Positions 18,149 to 27,282 of a DNA stretch of 64,000 nucleotides are shown piece by piece. The position numbers and the translations under genes are program-made. Numbering within the stretch: the stretch's first letter is position 1; each line of letters starts with the position of its first letter. Below the pieces are notes generated by a model, which was given only the letters and a program-made list of their open reading frames with translations, made no database searches and was not told where the DNA came from. This stretch comes from Microbacterium flavescens (GTDB taxonomy: Bacteria; Actinomycetota; Actinomycetes; Actinomycetales; Microbacteriaceae), in contig NZ_JAFIWA010000002.1 of the NCBI RefSeq assembly GCF_018588945.1, positions 618,362 to 682,361 on the forward strand, given 5' to 3'.

Positions 18149-18176
18149 TGAACCTGCGACGGCGACACCTCGTGAT
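18149..18176 (+). promoter_or_regulatory. SigL-type ECF promoter, probably autoregulatory
   Basis: TGAACC at 18149-18154, a 16-base spacer, then CGTGAT at 18171-18176. This matches the known SigL -35 TGAACC and -10 CGT pattern. It lies 17 bases before the sigma gene ATG. Confidence 0.75.
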
Positions 18177-18193
18177 TCCTGAGGGAGGTGAGG

Positions 18194-18700
18194 ATGCCGG
18201 ACGACGACGCTGCTCGACTGGCCGCGCTCTACGACGCCCACGCGGGCTCGGTGTGGCGCTACGTCGTGCACCTCACCGGTGACCGGTCCGGCGCCGACGA
18301 CGTGGTGCAGGAGACCCTCCTGCGGGCGTGGCGCACCCCGCGGATCCTCGAACAGGAGCCCTCCTCGACGCGGTCGTGGATGTTCACGGTCGCACGGCAC
18401 CTCGTGGTCGACGACGTGCGCAGCGCGCGGCGCCGGCGCGAGATCGGCGTCGCCGAGGTGCCCGAGCGGGCGACGTCGGATGCCACCGACGCGCTGTTCG
18501 ACGTGATGCTCATCGAGGAGGCCCTCGCCGCCCTGTCGGCCGATCATCGGGCGGTCGTCGTCCGCGCATACTACGGCGGGCTGACGGTCGCCGAGATGGC
18601 CGACGAGCTCGAGATCCCGCCGGGCACCGTCAAGTCACGCCTGCACTACGGCCTGCGCGCGCTGCGTCTCGCGCTGCAGGAGAAGGGAGTGACGCGATGA
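18194..18700 (+). CDS. ECF sigma factor, SigL-like
   Basis: A 168-residue sigma factor with only regions 2 and 4. Region 2 (about residues 10-80) includes GADDVVQETLLRAWR and the -10 recognition segment. Region 4 (about 105-160) has LSADHRAVVVRAYYGGLTVAEMADELEIPPGTVKSRL. The coupled downstream gene encodes a zinc anti-sigma factor, and a TGAACC-N16-CGT promoter lies directly upstream, so this is a SigL/RslA-type pair. ATG 18194 has GGAGG five bases upstream; GTG 18188 is an alternative that overlaps that site. Confidence 0.9.
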   Translation: MPDDDAARLAALYDAHAGSVWRYVVHLTGDRSGADDVVQETLLRAWRTPRILEQEPSSTRSWMFTVARHLVVDDVRSARRRREIGVAEVPERATSDATDALFDVMLIEEALAALSADHRAVVVRAYYGGLTVAEMADELEIPPGTVKSRLHYGLRALRLALQEKGVTR

Positions 18701-19419
18701 GCTCCGACCACGCGCGCTTCGCGGAATGGGACGCCGCCTACGTCCTCGGAGCGCTGAGCCCCTCCGATCGCCGGCTCTTCGAGGAGCACCTCGAAGGCTG
18801 CGACGCCTGCCGTGCCGCGCTCGCCGAGCTCGCGCCGACTCTCGGCCTGCTGTCGCGCGTGACGCCGGATCGTGCGACGTCGATGCTCGCTGCGCCGGCC
18901 GGAGAGGAGGGGCCGGATGCCTCGGCCCGCGCCCGACTGATCGATCTCGGCACCCGCGAGGCGCGGCGACGCCGGCGCGGCTGGTGGGCCGGCGGTCTCG
19001 CCGCCGCGGTCGTGATCCTCGTCGCGGTGGTGCTCGCCGTGACGACGGCGATCGCGCCTGCTCTGCGCGGCATCCAGGTGATCGCGCTCGAGCCGGTGGC
19101 CGAGGTGCCCCTCTCGGCGACGGTCGAGCTGTCGGATGCCGCGTGGGGGACGCGGATCGAGATGACCTGCCGCTACACCGAGCCCGCGGGCGAGGATGCT
19201 CCGGCCGAGGGCTGGCCGTATTCGCTCGTGCTGACGGCCGTCGACGGCACGACGAGCGAGGTTTCGACGTGGCGCGCCCTGCCGGGTTCGACCGCCCGGC
19301 TCAGCGCCTCGACGGCGCTCGACGCCGACGAGATCGCAGCGGTGGAGATCCGCTCGCTGCGATCGGGCAAGGTGCTCATGCGCACTGAGCTCGACGCGCC
19401 CGACGCCGCTGGGGAGTGA
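18697..19419 (+). CDS. Zinc-binding anti-sigma factor, RslA-like
   Basis: A 240-residue membrane protein that probably sequesters the upstream sigma factor. The N-terminal ZAS domain holds His31, Cys35 and Cys38 in EEHLEGCDAC. The one transmembrane helix is at about residues 95-118, and an extracytoplasmic C-terminal domain of about 120 residues resembles the RskA/RslA sensor domain. The ATG overlaps the sigma stop as ATGA. In the family, oxidation of the zinc site or proteolysis releases the sigma factor; the trigger here is unknown. Confidence 0.88.
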   Translation: MSSDHARFAEWDAAYVLGALSPSDRRLFEEHLEGCDACRAALAELAPTLGLLSRVTPDRATSMLAAPAGEEGPDASARARLIDLGTREARRRRRGWWAGGLAAAVVILVAVVLAVTTAIAPALRGIQVIALEPVAEVPLSATVELSDAAWGTRIEMTCRYTEPAGEDAPAEGWPYSLVLTAVDGTTSEVSTWRALPGSTARLSASTALDADEIAAVEIRSLRSGKVLMRTELDAPDAAGE

Positions 19420-19430
19420 GCCTGAAACGT

Positions 19431-19479
19431 CGGATGCCCCGGCCCCGCCCTGCTGAGCAAGGCAAAGCCGGGGCATCCG
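19431..19479. terminator. Bidirectional terminator between anti-sigma gene and fbaA
   Basis: A perfect 13-base inverted repeat (CGGATGCCCCGGC at 19431-19443, complement at 19467-19479) with a 23-base loop lies between converging genes. Confidence 0.8.
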
Positions 19480-19488
19480 CTCGTCTTG

Positions 19489-20520
<1,032 letters not shown>

Positions 20521-20707
20521 GGGTGCTCCTTGGTCGTTTGGGGGCTTCCCTCGACTTTAGCGCCGAGAGCCGGAGAAGCGGATGCCGCGGCCCGGGCCGA
20601 CCGGTGCTCCCGGGCGTTCTGACCCTGCGGGAAAGAAACGCGATTCCTTCGGCGACGAGCGCGCGAAAGTCTGGGGAATGCGCGTGCACGCTGATTACGC
20701 TGGGGCC

Positions 20708-21697
20708 ATGGTGAGTCTGACCGCTGACATGAGCCCGCTCCACCCCGATCGCAACCTCGCGCTCGAACTCGTGCGCGCGACCGAGGCGGCCGCCATCCGC
20801 GCGGTGCCGTACATCGGTCGCGGCCGCAAGGAGGACGCCGACGGCGCCGCGGTCGACGCCATGCGCGCGTTCTTCACCACCGTGAACTTCGACGGGACCA
20901 TCGTCATCGGCGAGGGCGAGAAGGACCAGGCGCCGATGCTCTACAACGGCGAACGGGTCGGCAACGGCCGCGGGCCGAAGGCCGACGTCGCGGTCGACCC
21001 CATCGACGGCACGTCGCTCACCGCCGCCGGGCGCAACAACGCGCTCTCGGTCATCGCCGTCTCCGACCAGGGGACCATGCTCGACGCTTCCAGCATCTTC
21101 TACATGGACAAGCTGGTCACGGGCCCGGCCGGCGTGGGGGTCGTCGACATCCGCCTCCCGATCGGCGAGAACATCCGTCTGCTCGCGAAGGCGCTGGACA
21201 AGCCCGTCGACGAGATCGTCGTCTCGGTGCTGCACCGCCCCCGCCACGACCAGCTCATCGAGGAGATCCGCGCCGCGGGCGCCGGGACACGCCTCATGAG
21301 CGACGGCGACGTCGCCGGCGGCATCAACGCCGCGCGCCACAATGCCCGCACCGACATGTGCGTCGGCATCGGCGGGAGCCCCGAGGGCATCGTCACGGCC
21401 TGCGCGATCAAGGCGCTGGGCGGGCACATCCAAGGTCGGCTCTGGCCGCGCGACGACGACGAGAAGCAGCGGGGCATCGACGCCGGACTGCGGCTGGACG
21501 GCCACGTCTACGAGGCGGACGACCTCGTGAAGGGCAGCAACACGATCTTCGTCGCGACCGGCGTCACTGACGGCCAGCTCGTCGACGGCGTCCGGCGGGA
21601 GGGCGGCTACGTCTTCACCGAAAGCGTCGTGCTGCGCGGCGCGTCGGGCACGCTGCGCCGGATCACGTCGGAGCACCTCGTCTCGAAGTGGCTCTAG
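20708..21697 (+). CDS. glpX: Class II fructose-1,6-bisphosphatase
   Basis: Dephosphorylates fructose-1,6-bisphosphate in gluconeogenesis; actinobacteria generally rely on this class. The 329 residues contain IVIGEGEKDQAPMLYNGERVG and DVAVDPIDGTSLTA, the lithium-sensitive phosphatase motifs, and GGSPEGIVTA near the sugar site. ATG 20708 follows TACGCT (20696-20701) by six bases. Upstream ATGs, such as 20582, would run through a non-coding palindrome. The 187-base gap to fbaA holds both promoters and nothing else that I see. Confidence 0.95.
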   Translation: MVSLTADMSPLHPDRNLALELVRATEAAAIRAVPYIGRGRKEDADGAAVDAMRAFFTTVNFDGTIVIGEGEKDQAPMLYNGERVGNGRGPKADVAVDPIDGTSLTAAGRNNALSVIAVSDQGTMLDASSIFYMDKLVTGPAGVGVVDIRLPIGENIRLLAKALDKPVDEIVVSVLHRPRHDQLIEEIRAAGAGTRLMSDGDVAGGINAARHNARTDMCVGIGGSPEGIVTACAIKALGGHIQGRLWPRDDDEKQRGIDAGLRLDGHVYEADDLVKGSNTIFVATGVTDGQLVDGVRREGGYVFTESVVLRGASGTLRRITSEHLVSKWL

Positions 21698-21712
21698 CCT
21701 GCCCGCCGCCTG

Positions 21713-21756
21713 TGTGACTGATGTGACGGATGTGACAGCTGTGACGGGATCGTGAC
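21713..21756. promoter_or_regulatory. Array of 9-base direct repeats resembling MtrA boxes
   Basis: TGTGAC occurs at 21713, 21722, 21731 and 21740, exactly nine bases apart, with a fifth CGTGAC at 21751. Read on the minus strand the unit is GTCACA, the core of known MtrA sites, which are 9-base direct repeats. It lies about 80-120 bases before the 21832 gene. Confidence 0.6.
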
Positions 21757-21831
21757 GCCTTCGCGGCGCAACTCTGGCAGAATCGAAGGCGGGTCGACAG
21801 CGACTCGTGTTTCCATGCGAGGGAGTCTTCG

Positions 21832-22053
21832 ATGTCCGGACAGGTGGGTGGTCCGTCGCCGCAGACCGGCGCGCAGGCCGTCGTCGCGAACGCCGTGGCC
21901 AACACGGTCGATCCGTCGCGACGCCCCGACGTGCTGCTGCGCGTCCGTCGCGACGAGGGCCACGAGATCAGCGCCTGGTGGATGGTCGGCGCCTTCGTCG
22001 GCGTCTCGGCCGCGGTCATCGCGCTGCTGAGCTTCGTTCCCGGCGGAGCCTGA
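21832..22053 (+). CDS. Small single-pass membrane protein
   Basis: A 73-residue protein with a hydrophilic N-terminus of 47 residues (LLRVRRDEGHEI) and one transmembrane helix at about residues 50-70. GAGGGAG lies about eight bases before the ATG. The upstream GTCAC repeat array suggests MtrA-type control and thus a possible link to envelope or cell division, which is an inference. It converges on rmuC with six bases between stops. Function unknown. Confidence 0.75.
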   Translation: MSGQVGGPSPQTGAQAVVANAVANTVDPSRRPDVLLRVRRDEGHEISAWWMVGAFVGVSAAVIALLSFVPGGA

Positions 22054-22059
22054 CCCGAC

Positions 22060-23388
22060 TCAGTCCTGCGGCGGAGCGATCCGTGCGCGCAGGTCTCCCA
22101 GGTCGGCCGTCGCCGCCTGCGGCTCCTCGGCCGGTGCGTCGCGTTCGCCCGGCTCGAGGTCGAGCGTGGCGTCGAGCAGTTCCGGTGCCGTGAGCCGGCG
22201 AGGCGCCTTCTCGATGGTGGCGGGCACGCCCAGCGCATCGAGCTTCGTCTCGTCGATCCCGGGGAAGCGGCGCGCACTCACGAGGACGCGCGTCTCGAGC
22301 GATCCCGCGAAGCGGTTGTAGCTGTCGACCGTGCGCTCGATCGCCCTGCGGAGGTCGTCGGCGTGCCCGGCGAGCGAGCCGAGCCGCTCGTACAGCTGGT
22401 TGCCGAGATCGAACAGCGTGCGAGCCTCGGCGGAGACATCCTGCTGAGTCCACGTGAACGCGACGGTCTTCAGCACGGCCCACAGGTTCACCGGGGACGC
22501 GAGGGCCACCCGCTTGCCGAAGGCGTAGTCGAGCAGCGAGGGATCCTCTTCGAGAGCCGCCGCGAGCAGCGACTCGCTCGGCACGAAGCAGACCACGAAT
22601 TCGGGGCTCGAGGGCAGGCCCGCCCAGTACGCCTTCTTGGCCAGGGCGTCGACGTGCGAACGCACCGCCTTGACGTGCTTGTCGAGCAGAGTGCGCCGGC
22701 GCGCGGCCTCGGCGCCCTGAGCCGTGAACGGGATCGCGCTCGCCTCGAGGTAGGCGTCGAGCGGGACCTTCGCATCGACCGCGATCGCCTTCTCGCCGGG
22801 GAGGCGGATGACCATGTCGGGGCGGCCGGCTCCGGCATCCGATCGGATCGATGCCTGCAGATCGAAGTCGACGTAGCGCGTGAGACCCGCCGCCTCGACG
22901 ACGCGGCGCAGCTGGGTCTCGCCCCAGACGCCACGGGTCGCGCCCGATCGCAGAGCGCTCGCGAGCGATTCGGTCGTCGCGCGCAGCGCTTCGTCGGACT
23001 CATGGGCGCGGCGCAGCTGCTCGGCGAGCGTGCCGAACTGCGTGTGGCGGTCGCGCTCGAGCTCGCCCACCTTCGACTGCATCGCCGTGAGCGTCTCCTG
23101 CACGGGTGCGAGCGCCCGCAGCACGGTCTGCTCGCGGCGCTCGCGCTCCTCGCGCGAGGCCTGATCGTGCCGCGCCTGTGCGGAGAGCTCGCGGTACAGC
23201 AGCTGCTGGTGCTCGAGCTGCGCCTGCACGCCCTGGCGCGTGGCCTCGGCGGCCGCGAGGCGGGTGCGCAGGTCGGCCTGCTCGCGCGCGGCGCGGGCGG
23301 CGCCGCGCGCGAGCCCGGCGGTGAAGCCTGCGAGCGCGCCGACGAGCAGAGTCGCCACGGCGATCATCGAGACGAGGAGTGCGTCCAT
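22060..23388 (-). CDS. rmuC: RmuC family DNA recombination/anti-inversion protein
   Basis: A 442-residue protein with an N-terminal membrane anchor (residues 5-25), a long coiled coil (about 30-130, rich in Arg/Glu/Gln) and a C-terminal nuclease-like RmuC domain. The hallmarks GVWGETQLRRVVEAAG, DMVIRLPGEKAIAVDAKVPLDAY and EFVVCFVPSESLL are clear; the D/E...DAK pattern matches the restriction-endonuclease fold. RmuC limits inversions at short inverted repeats. The C-terminal 50 residues are acidic and Ala/Pro-rich. Confidence 0.93.
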   Translation of the reverse strand: MDALLVSMIAVATLLVGALAGFTAGLARGAARAAREQADLRTRLAAAEATRQGVQAQLEHQQLLYRELSAQARHDQASREERERREQTVLRALAPVQETLTAMQSKVGELERDRHTQFGTLAEQLRRAHESDEALRATTESLASALRSGATRGVWGETQLRRVVEAAGLTRYVDFDLQASIRSDAGAGRPDMVIRLPGEKAIAVDAKVPLDAYLEASAIPFTAQGAEAARRRTLLDKHVKAVRSHVDALAKKAYWAGLPSSPEFVVCFVPSESLLAAALEEDPSLLDYAFGKRVALASPVNLWAVLKTVAFTWTQQDVSAEARTLFDLGNQLYERLGSLAGHADDLRRAIERTVDSYNRFAGSLETRVLVSARRFPGIDETKLDALGVPATIEKAPRRLTAPELLDATLDLEPGERDAPAEEPQAATADLGDLRARIAPPQD

Positions 23389-23445
23389 GTGCCCAGGGTG
23401 CCCGAGACCCCTGACATCGCCGCGGCGCCGGGCCGCAGGAGGCTC

Positions 23446-24054
23446 CTAGGCGACCGCGAACGTGACCGCGGGCGCCTCGGCCACGGCGATCTGCGACACG
23501 CGCACTCCGCAGTACTCGGTGAGCAGATCGATGTCGTCGGCGGCGAGGCGGCGCGCCGCGTCGATCATGACGTGCGCGCACGCCAGGGCGTCGGCGGTGG
23601 CGTTGTGGTGCGCGAACTCGGCGAAGCCGGCCTCGGCGGCGACGAAGGGGAGCCGGTACGACTCGAGCCGGTAGACCTTGCGGGCGACCTGCAGGCTGCA
23701 CGCGTAGCGGTACGGAGGGCAGTCGTCGCCGGTCGCCTCGCATGCGCGCTTGATGACGGCCATGTCGAAGCCGGCGTTGTGGGCCACGAGCACGTCTCCG
23801 CCGATGAACGCGTCCATCGCGGCGAGCTGCCCGGCCCAGGTCGGCGCTCCGATGACGTCTTCAGCCGTGATCCCGTGGATGCGGGTGTTCAGCTCGAAGA
23901 ACCGGTCGTGGCCTGCGGGTGGCTGGATGAGCCATCCCGTCTGCGCCACGACCTCGCCGCCGCGCACCTTCACGAGTCCGACCGCGCAGGCGGAGGCATT
24001 GCTCGGATTCGCCGTCTCGAAGTCGATCGCGGTGAAGTCCAGTGCCACGCCCAC
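23446..24054 (-). CDS. DEDDh 3'-5' exonuclease (DnaQ-like)
   Basis: A 202-residue single-domain exonuclease. The four acidic positions and the histidine are visible: TAIDFETANP (Exo I), LVAHNAGFDMAV (Exo II) and EFAHHNATADALACA (Exo III, His and Asp). The family includes polymerase proofreading subunits and stand-alone nucleases; without other domains the role is uncertain. GTG 24054 was chosen since the DEDD domain begins seven residues later; GTG 24048 is also possible. Confidence 0.88.
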   Translation of the reverse strand: MGVALDFTAIDFETANPSNASACAVGLVKVRGGEVVAQTGWLIQPPAGHDRFFELNTRIHGITAEDVIGAPTWAGQLAAMDAFIGGDVLVAHNAGFDMAVIKRACEATGDDCPPYRYACSLQVARKVYRLESYRLPFVAAEAGFAEFAHHNATADALACAHVMIDAARRLAADDIDLLTEYCGVRVSQIAVAEAPAVTFAVA

Positions 24055-24130
24055 AGACTCACCCGCGACCGGCGGGGCGGCGGCCAGGCGCGCCGCGCGC
24101 AACCCGCATCGAGCGTCCTAGGCTCGGAGC

Positions 24131-24898
24131 ATGGCCAGTCGCGATGAGATGTCCCGGTCGTTCGGCGCCGCCGCAAGCGCCTACGAGTCGGGGAGGCCCG
24201 ACTACCCGCGCGAGGCCGTCGAGTGGCTGCTCGCGCCGGTCCACGCCGAGGGTCGCGCGCTGCGCGTCGCCGACGTCGGCGCGGGCACCGGCAAGCTCAC
24301 CCGCACGATCGTCGAGACGGGGGCCGACGTCGTCGCCATCGATCCCGATCCCGGCATGCTCGCGTCGCTGCGCGAGAACGTCCACGGCGTGCCCACTTTC
24401 GTGGGAACGGCAGAGCGGATGCCGCTGCCCGACGCCTCGGTCGACGCTCTGCTGCTCGGCCAGGCGTGGCACTGGGTGGATCCGCCCCTCGCCGCCGCCG
24501 AGTGCGGCCGGGTGCTGAGGTCGGGCGGTGTGCTCGGGCTGATCTGGAACGTCCGCGACGAGTCCGACCCGTTCGTGCGCGGCCTGACGGCGATCATGCA
24601 CGCCTCGAGCGCGGAGCAGCTGATCGCCGCCGGCGGTCCGGTCGTGGGGGAGCCCTTCGGCCGGCTCGAGAACCGCACCTGGACGTGGACCCGCGCGATG
24701 GGCCGGGAGGTCCTGCTCGACATGGTCGCGTCGCGCAGCTACGTCATCACGGCGCCGGCTGACGAGCGGGAGCGCATCCTCCGCGATGTCGGCGCCCTCT
24801 TCGACTCCGCGAGCCGGGCGACGGAGTCGGGCGCCGAGGTCGTCGACGTTCCGTACCGCACCGAGGCGTTCCGAGGCATCCGCGGCGTCGCGGCATGA
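24131..24898 (+). CDS. Class I SAM-dependent methyltransferase
   Basis: A 255-residue methyltransferase. Motif I (VADVGAGTGKLT) begins near residue 46, motif II (VVAIDPDPGML) near 68, and the segment SVDALLLGQAWHWVDP is typical of UbiE-like Methyltransf_11 proteins. Target unknown. TAGGCT at 24119-24124 lies six bases before the ATG, suggesting a leaderless mRNA. Confidence 0.88.
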   Translation: MASRDEMSRSFGAAASAYESGRPDYPREAVEWLLAPVHAEGRALRVADVGAGTGKLTRTIVETGADVVAIDPDPGMLASLRENVHGVPTFVGTAERMPLPDASVDALLLGQAWHWVDPPLAAAECGRVLRSGGVLGLIWNVRDESDPFVRGLTAIMHASSAEQLIAAGGPVVGEPFGRLENRTWTWTRAMGREVLLDMVASRSYVITAPADERERILRDVGALFDSASRATESGAEVVDVPYRTEAFRGIRGVAA

Positions 24899-24950
24899 GG
24901 CGCGGCCCGTCGGCGTACCGGAAACCGGCCGACCCGGCTAGCGTGACGCC

Positions 24951-25589
24951 ATGCGCATGCTGACCGTCTGCAACTTCGTCACCGTCGACGGCAGGTACGA
25001 GGACGACGACCACGACATCGTCTCGTTCTTCGAGCACCAGCACCCTGACTACGCCGGCGCCGACTCGTTCGACCACTACACGACCGGCCTGCTGCGCGAC
25101 TCGGACACGCTCGTGCTGTCAGGACGACGGTCGGCCCTGGGCAACCTCGGCTACTGGACGGGTGTGAGGGGGAATCCGGATGCCTCGGCCATCCGCCGCG
25201 AGTTCGCCGAGCTGATCCTCGGCGCGGAGAAGCTGGTGGTGTCCGACACGATCACCGAGGCGGACGTCGCGCCCTACGACAACGTGCGGATCGTGCGGGT
25301 GAACGAGTCTCGGGACGCGATCCGGTCGCTGAAGGAAGGCGACGGCGGAGGCATCCTGATCCTGCTCGGACGGGTGCTGTGGAACGACCTGATGCACGCG
25401 GGACTCGTGGACGAGCTGCATCTGGTGACCTTCCCTCTCATCGCGGGGTCGGGTGTGCCGCTGTTCGACGCGCGGCCGCCCGTGGCGCTCAAGCTGCTGG
25501 GCACGCACTCGTGGGAGTCGTCGGGGAACGTGCTGATGCGCTGGCGTGTGGATGGGGCGGCGCCGGTCGAGGCATCCCGTCGCACGTAG
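24951..25589 (+). CDS. Dihydrofolate reductase/RibD C-terminal-like protein
   Basis: A 212-residue protein with a RibD C-terminal fold. MRMLTVCNFVTVDGRY matches the start of the family (usually V..SLDG), LLRDSDTLVLSGRRSA forms the nucleotide region, and LVDELHLVTFPLIAGSGVPLF is the conserved late motif. Such proteins are NAD(P)H-dependent reductases of uncertain substrate. It is not in a riboflavin or folate cluster. TAGCGT at 24939-24944 lies six bases before the ATG. Confidence 0.87.
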   Translation: MRMLTVCNFVTVDGRYEDDDHDIVSFFEHQHPDYAGADSFDHYTTGLLRDSDTLVLSGRRSALGNLGYWTGVRGNPDASAIRREFAELILGAEKLVVSDTITEADVAPYDNVRIVRVNESRDAIRSLKEGDGGGILILLGRVLWNDLMHAGLVDELHLVTFPLIAGSGVPLFDARPPVALKLLGTHSWESSGNVLMRWRVDGAAPVEASRRT

Positions 25590-25600
25590 ACTGAACTCCC

Positions 25601-26674
25601 GTGGCTCTCACCATCGGAATCGTCGGACTGCCCAACGTCGGCAAGTCCACCCTCTTCAACGCCCTGACCAAGAATCAGGTTCTCGCGGCGAACTACCCGT
25701 TCGCGACGATCGAGCCGAACATCGGGGTCGTGAACCTGCCCGATCCGCGCCTCGAGAAGCTCGCCGAGATCTTCCACAGCGAGCGCATCCTGCCCGCCGC
25801 CGTGTCGTTCGTCGACATCGCGGGCATCGTCCGCGGCGCGTCGGAGGGGGAGGGGCTCGGCAACAAGTTCCTCGCGAACATCCGCGAGGCCGACGCGATC
25901 GCACAGGTCGTGCGCGGCTTCGCCGACGACGACGTGGTGCACGTCGAGGGCACCGTCGACCCGAAGAACGACATGGAGACGATCAACGCCGAGCTGCAGC
26001 TCGCCGACCTCGAGACGCTCGAGAAGGCGATCACGCGGTACGAGAAGGAGGTCAAGGGCAGGAAGCTCGACCCCTCCGTGCTCGCGGCCGCCGTCGAGGC
26101 GCGCGAGGCGCTCCAGCGCGGCGAGCTGCTGTCGGCGTCCGGCATCGATCTGTCGCCGATCCGGGAGCTGGGCCTCCTGACCGCGAAGCCGTTCATCTTC
26201 GTCTTCAACGTCGACGAGGCGGTGCTGACGGATGCCGCCCGGCGCGAGGCGCTCGGTTCACTCGTCGCGCCGGCCAAGGCGGTCTTCCTCGACGCGAAGA
26301 TCGAGTCCGAGCTCATCGATCTCGATCCCGCGGACGCCGCCGAGCTGCTGGCCTCGACGGGGCAGGACGAGTCGGGTCTCGACCAGCTCGCGCGCATCGG
26401 CTTCGACACGCTCGGACTGCAGACGTACCTCACAGCAGGCCCCAAGGAGGCGCGCGCCTGGACGATCGGCAAGGGCTGGAAGGCTCCGCAGGCGGCCGGC
26501 GTGATCCACACCGATTTCGAGAAGGGCTTCATCAAAGCCGAGGTCATCTCGTTCGACGACCTCGTCGCGACCGGCTCGGTCATCGAGGCACGCGCGAAGG
26601 GCAAGGCGCGTCTCGAGGGCAAGGACTACGTGATGCAGGACGGCGACGTCGTCGAGTTCCGCTTCAACGTCTGA
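25601..26674 (+). CDS. ychF: Redox-regulated ATPase/GTPase YchF
   Basis: Obg-family P-loop protein that prefers ATP and binds ribosomes. Walker A GLPNVGKSTLFN is at about residues 8-19, VDIAGIVRGASEGEGLGNKFL forms the switch/Walker B region, and the FVFNVDEAVL motif replaces the canonical NKxD. A C-terminal TGS domain (about 275-357) ends DGDVVEFRFNV. The 357-residue length is normal. A TAGACT hexamer lies eight bases before the GTG. Confidence 0.96.
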   Translation: MALTIGIVGLPNVGKSTLFNALTKNQVLAANYPFATIEPNIGVVNLPDPRLEKLAEIFHSERILPAAVSFVDIAGIVRGASEGEGLGNKFLANIREADAIAQVVRGFADDDVVHVEGTVDPKNDMETINAELQLADLETLEKAITRYEKEVKGRKLDPSVLAAAVEAREALQRGELLSASGIDLSPIRELGLLTAKPFIFVFNVDEAVLTDAARREALGSLVAPAKAVFLDAKIESELIDLDPADAAELLASTGQDESGLDQLARIGFDTLGLQTYLTAGPKEARAWTIGKGWKAPQAAGVIHTDFEKGFIKAEVISFDDLVATGSVIEARAKGKARLEGKDYVMQDGDVVEFRFNV

Positions 26675-26706
26675 CCGCCCGCCCCAGATCTGAGAGGACT
26701 CAGGAC

Positions 26707-27273
26707 ATGACCGACATCCAGCTCTTCGAGCCCGAGGGCCGCGCGATCCCGTTCGTCGACGAGGGCGACGGTCCGGTCAAGCTCGTGCTGATCCCGGAGC
26801 GCGGCCAGGACGCGCTCGGCGTCGTGGGCCACTACCTCGCGGAGGAGGCCGGCTTCCACGTCGTGCGGATCGGCTACCGCGCAGGCTCGAGCGGTCAGCT
26901 CGCGGCCGCCGACCACGCCGAGGACGTCATCGCCGTCATGGACCACCTGGGGCTCGATCACTCCTGGATCGGCGGCCACGGCTTCGGCGGCACGGTCGCG
27001 CGTGCGGCGGTGGCGGCACATCACGAGCGCGCGAACGGCCTGCTCCTGCTCGGCGTCGAGGACGAGGACATCCCGCTCGCGCCGGTGATCCCGGTCCTGA
27101 TCGTGCAGGGCTCGGCCGACGAGGTCACCGTCCCGGAGATCGGCGAGCGGCTGCAGTCGACTGCTCCGGAGCGCGCGAGCGTGAAGACGCTCGAGGGCGA
27201 GGGCCACTTCTTCCCGTCGACGAAGCCCATCGAGACCGCCGTCATCATCGAGGAGTACCTCGACTGGGACTGA
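26707..27273 (+). CDS. Short alpha/beta-hydrolase-fold protein lacking the Ser nucleophile
   Basis: A 188-residue hydrolase-fold protein. The nucleophile elbow reads GGHGFGGTVA at about residues 80-89, where family members have GxSxG; the nucleophile codon is GGC, glycine. A late aspartate (VQGSADEVTVPE) and histidine (EGEGHFFPS) of the usual triad remain. The cap region is absent, so it is shorter than most members (about 250-300). It may be a non-catalytic binding protein or use another chemistry. It follows ychF by 32 bases and converges on the LysR-like gene. Confidence 0.8.
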   Translation: MTDIQLFEPEGRAIPFVDEGDGPVKLVLIPERGQDALGVVGHYLAEEAGFHVVRIGYRAGSSGQLAAADHAEDVIAVMDHLGLDHSWIGGHGFGGTVARAAVAAHHERANGLLLLGVEDEDIPLAPVIPVLIVQGSADEVTVPEIGERLQSTAPERASVKTLEGEGHFFPSTKPIETAVIIEEYLDWD

Positions 27274-27282
27274 CGTCGGGTC

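Noticed and set aside
21713..21756. CRISPR-like or microsatellite array
   Set aside because: Units are only nine bases without spacers; the repeat core matches a known response-regulator site type instead.
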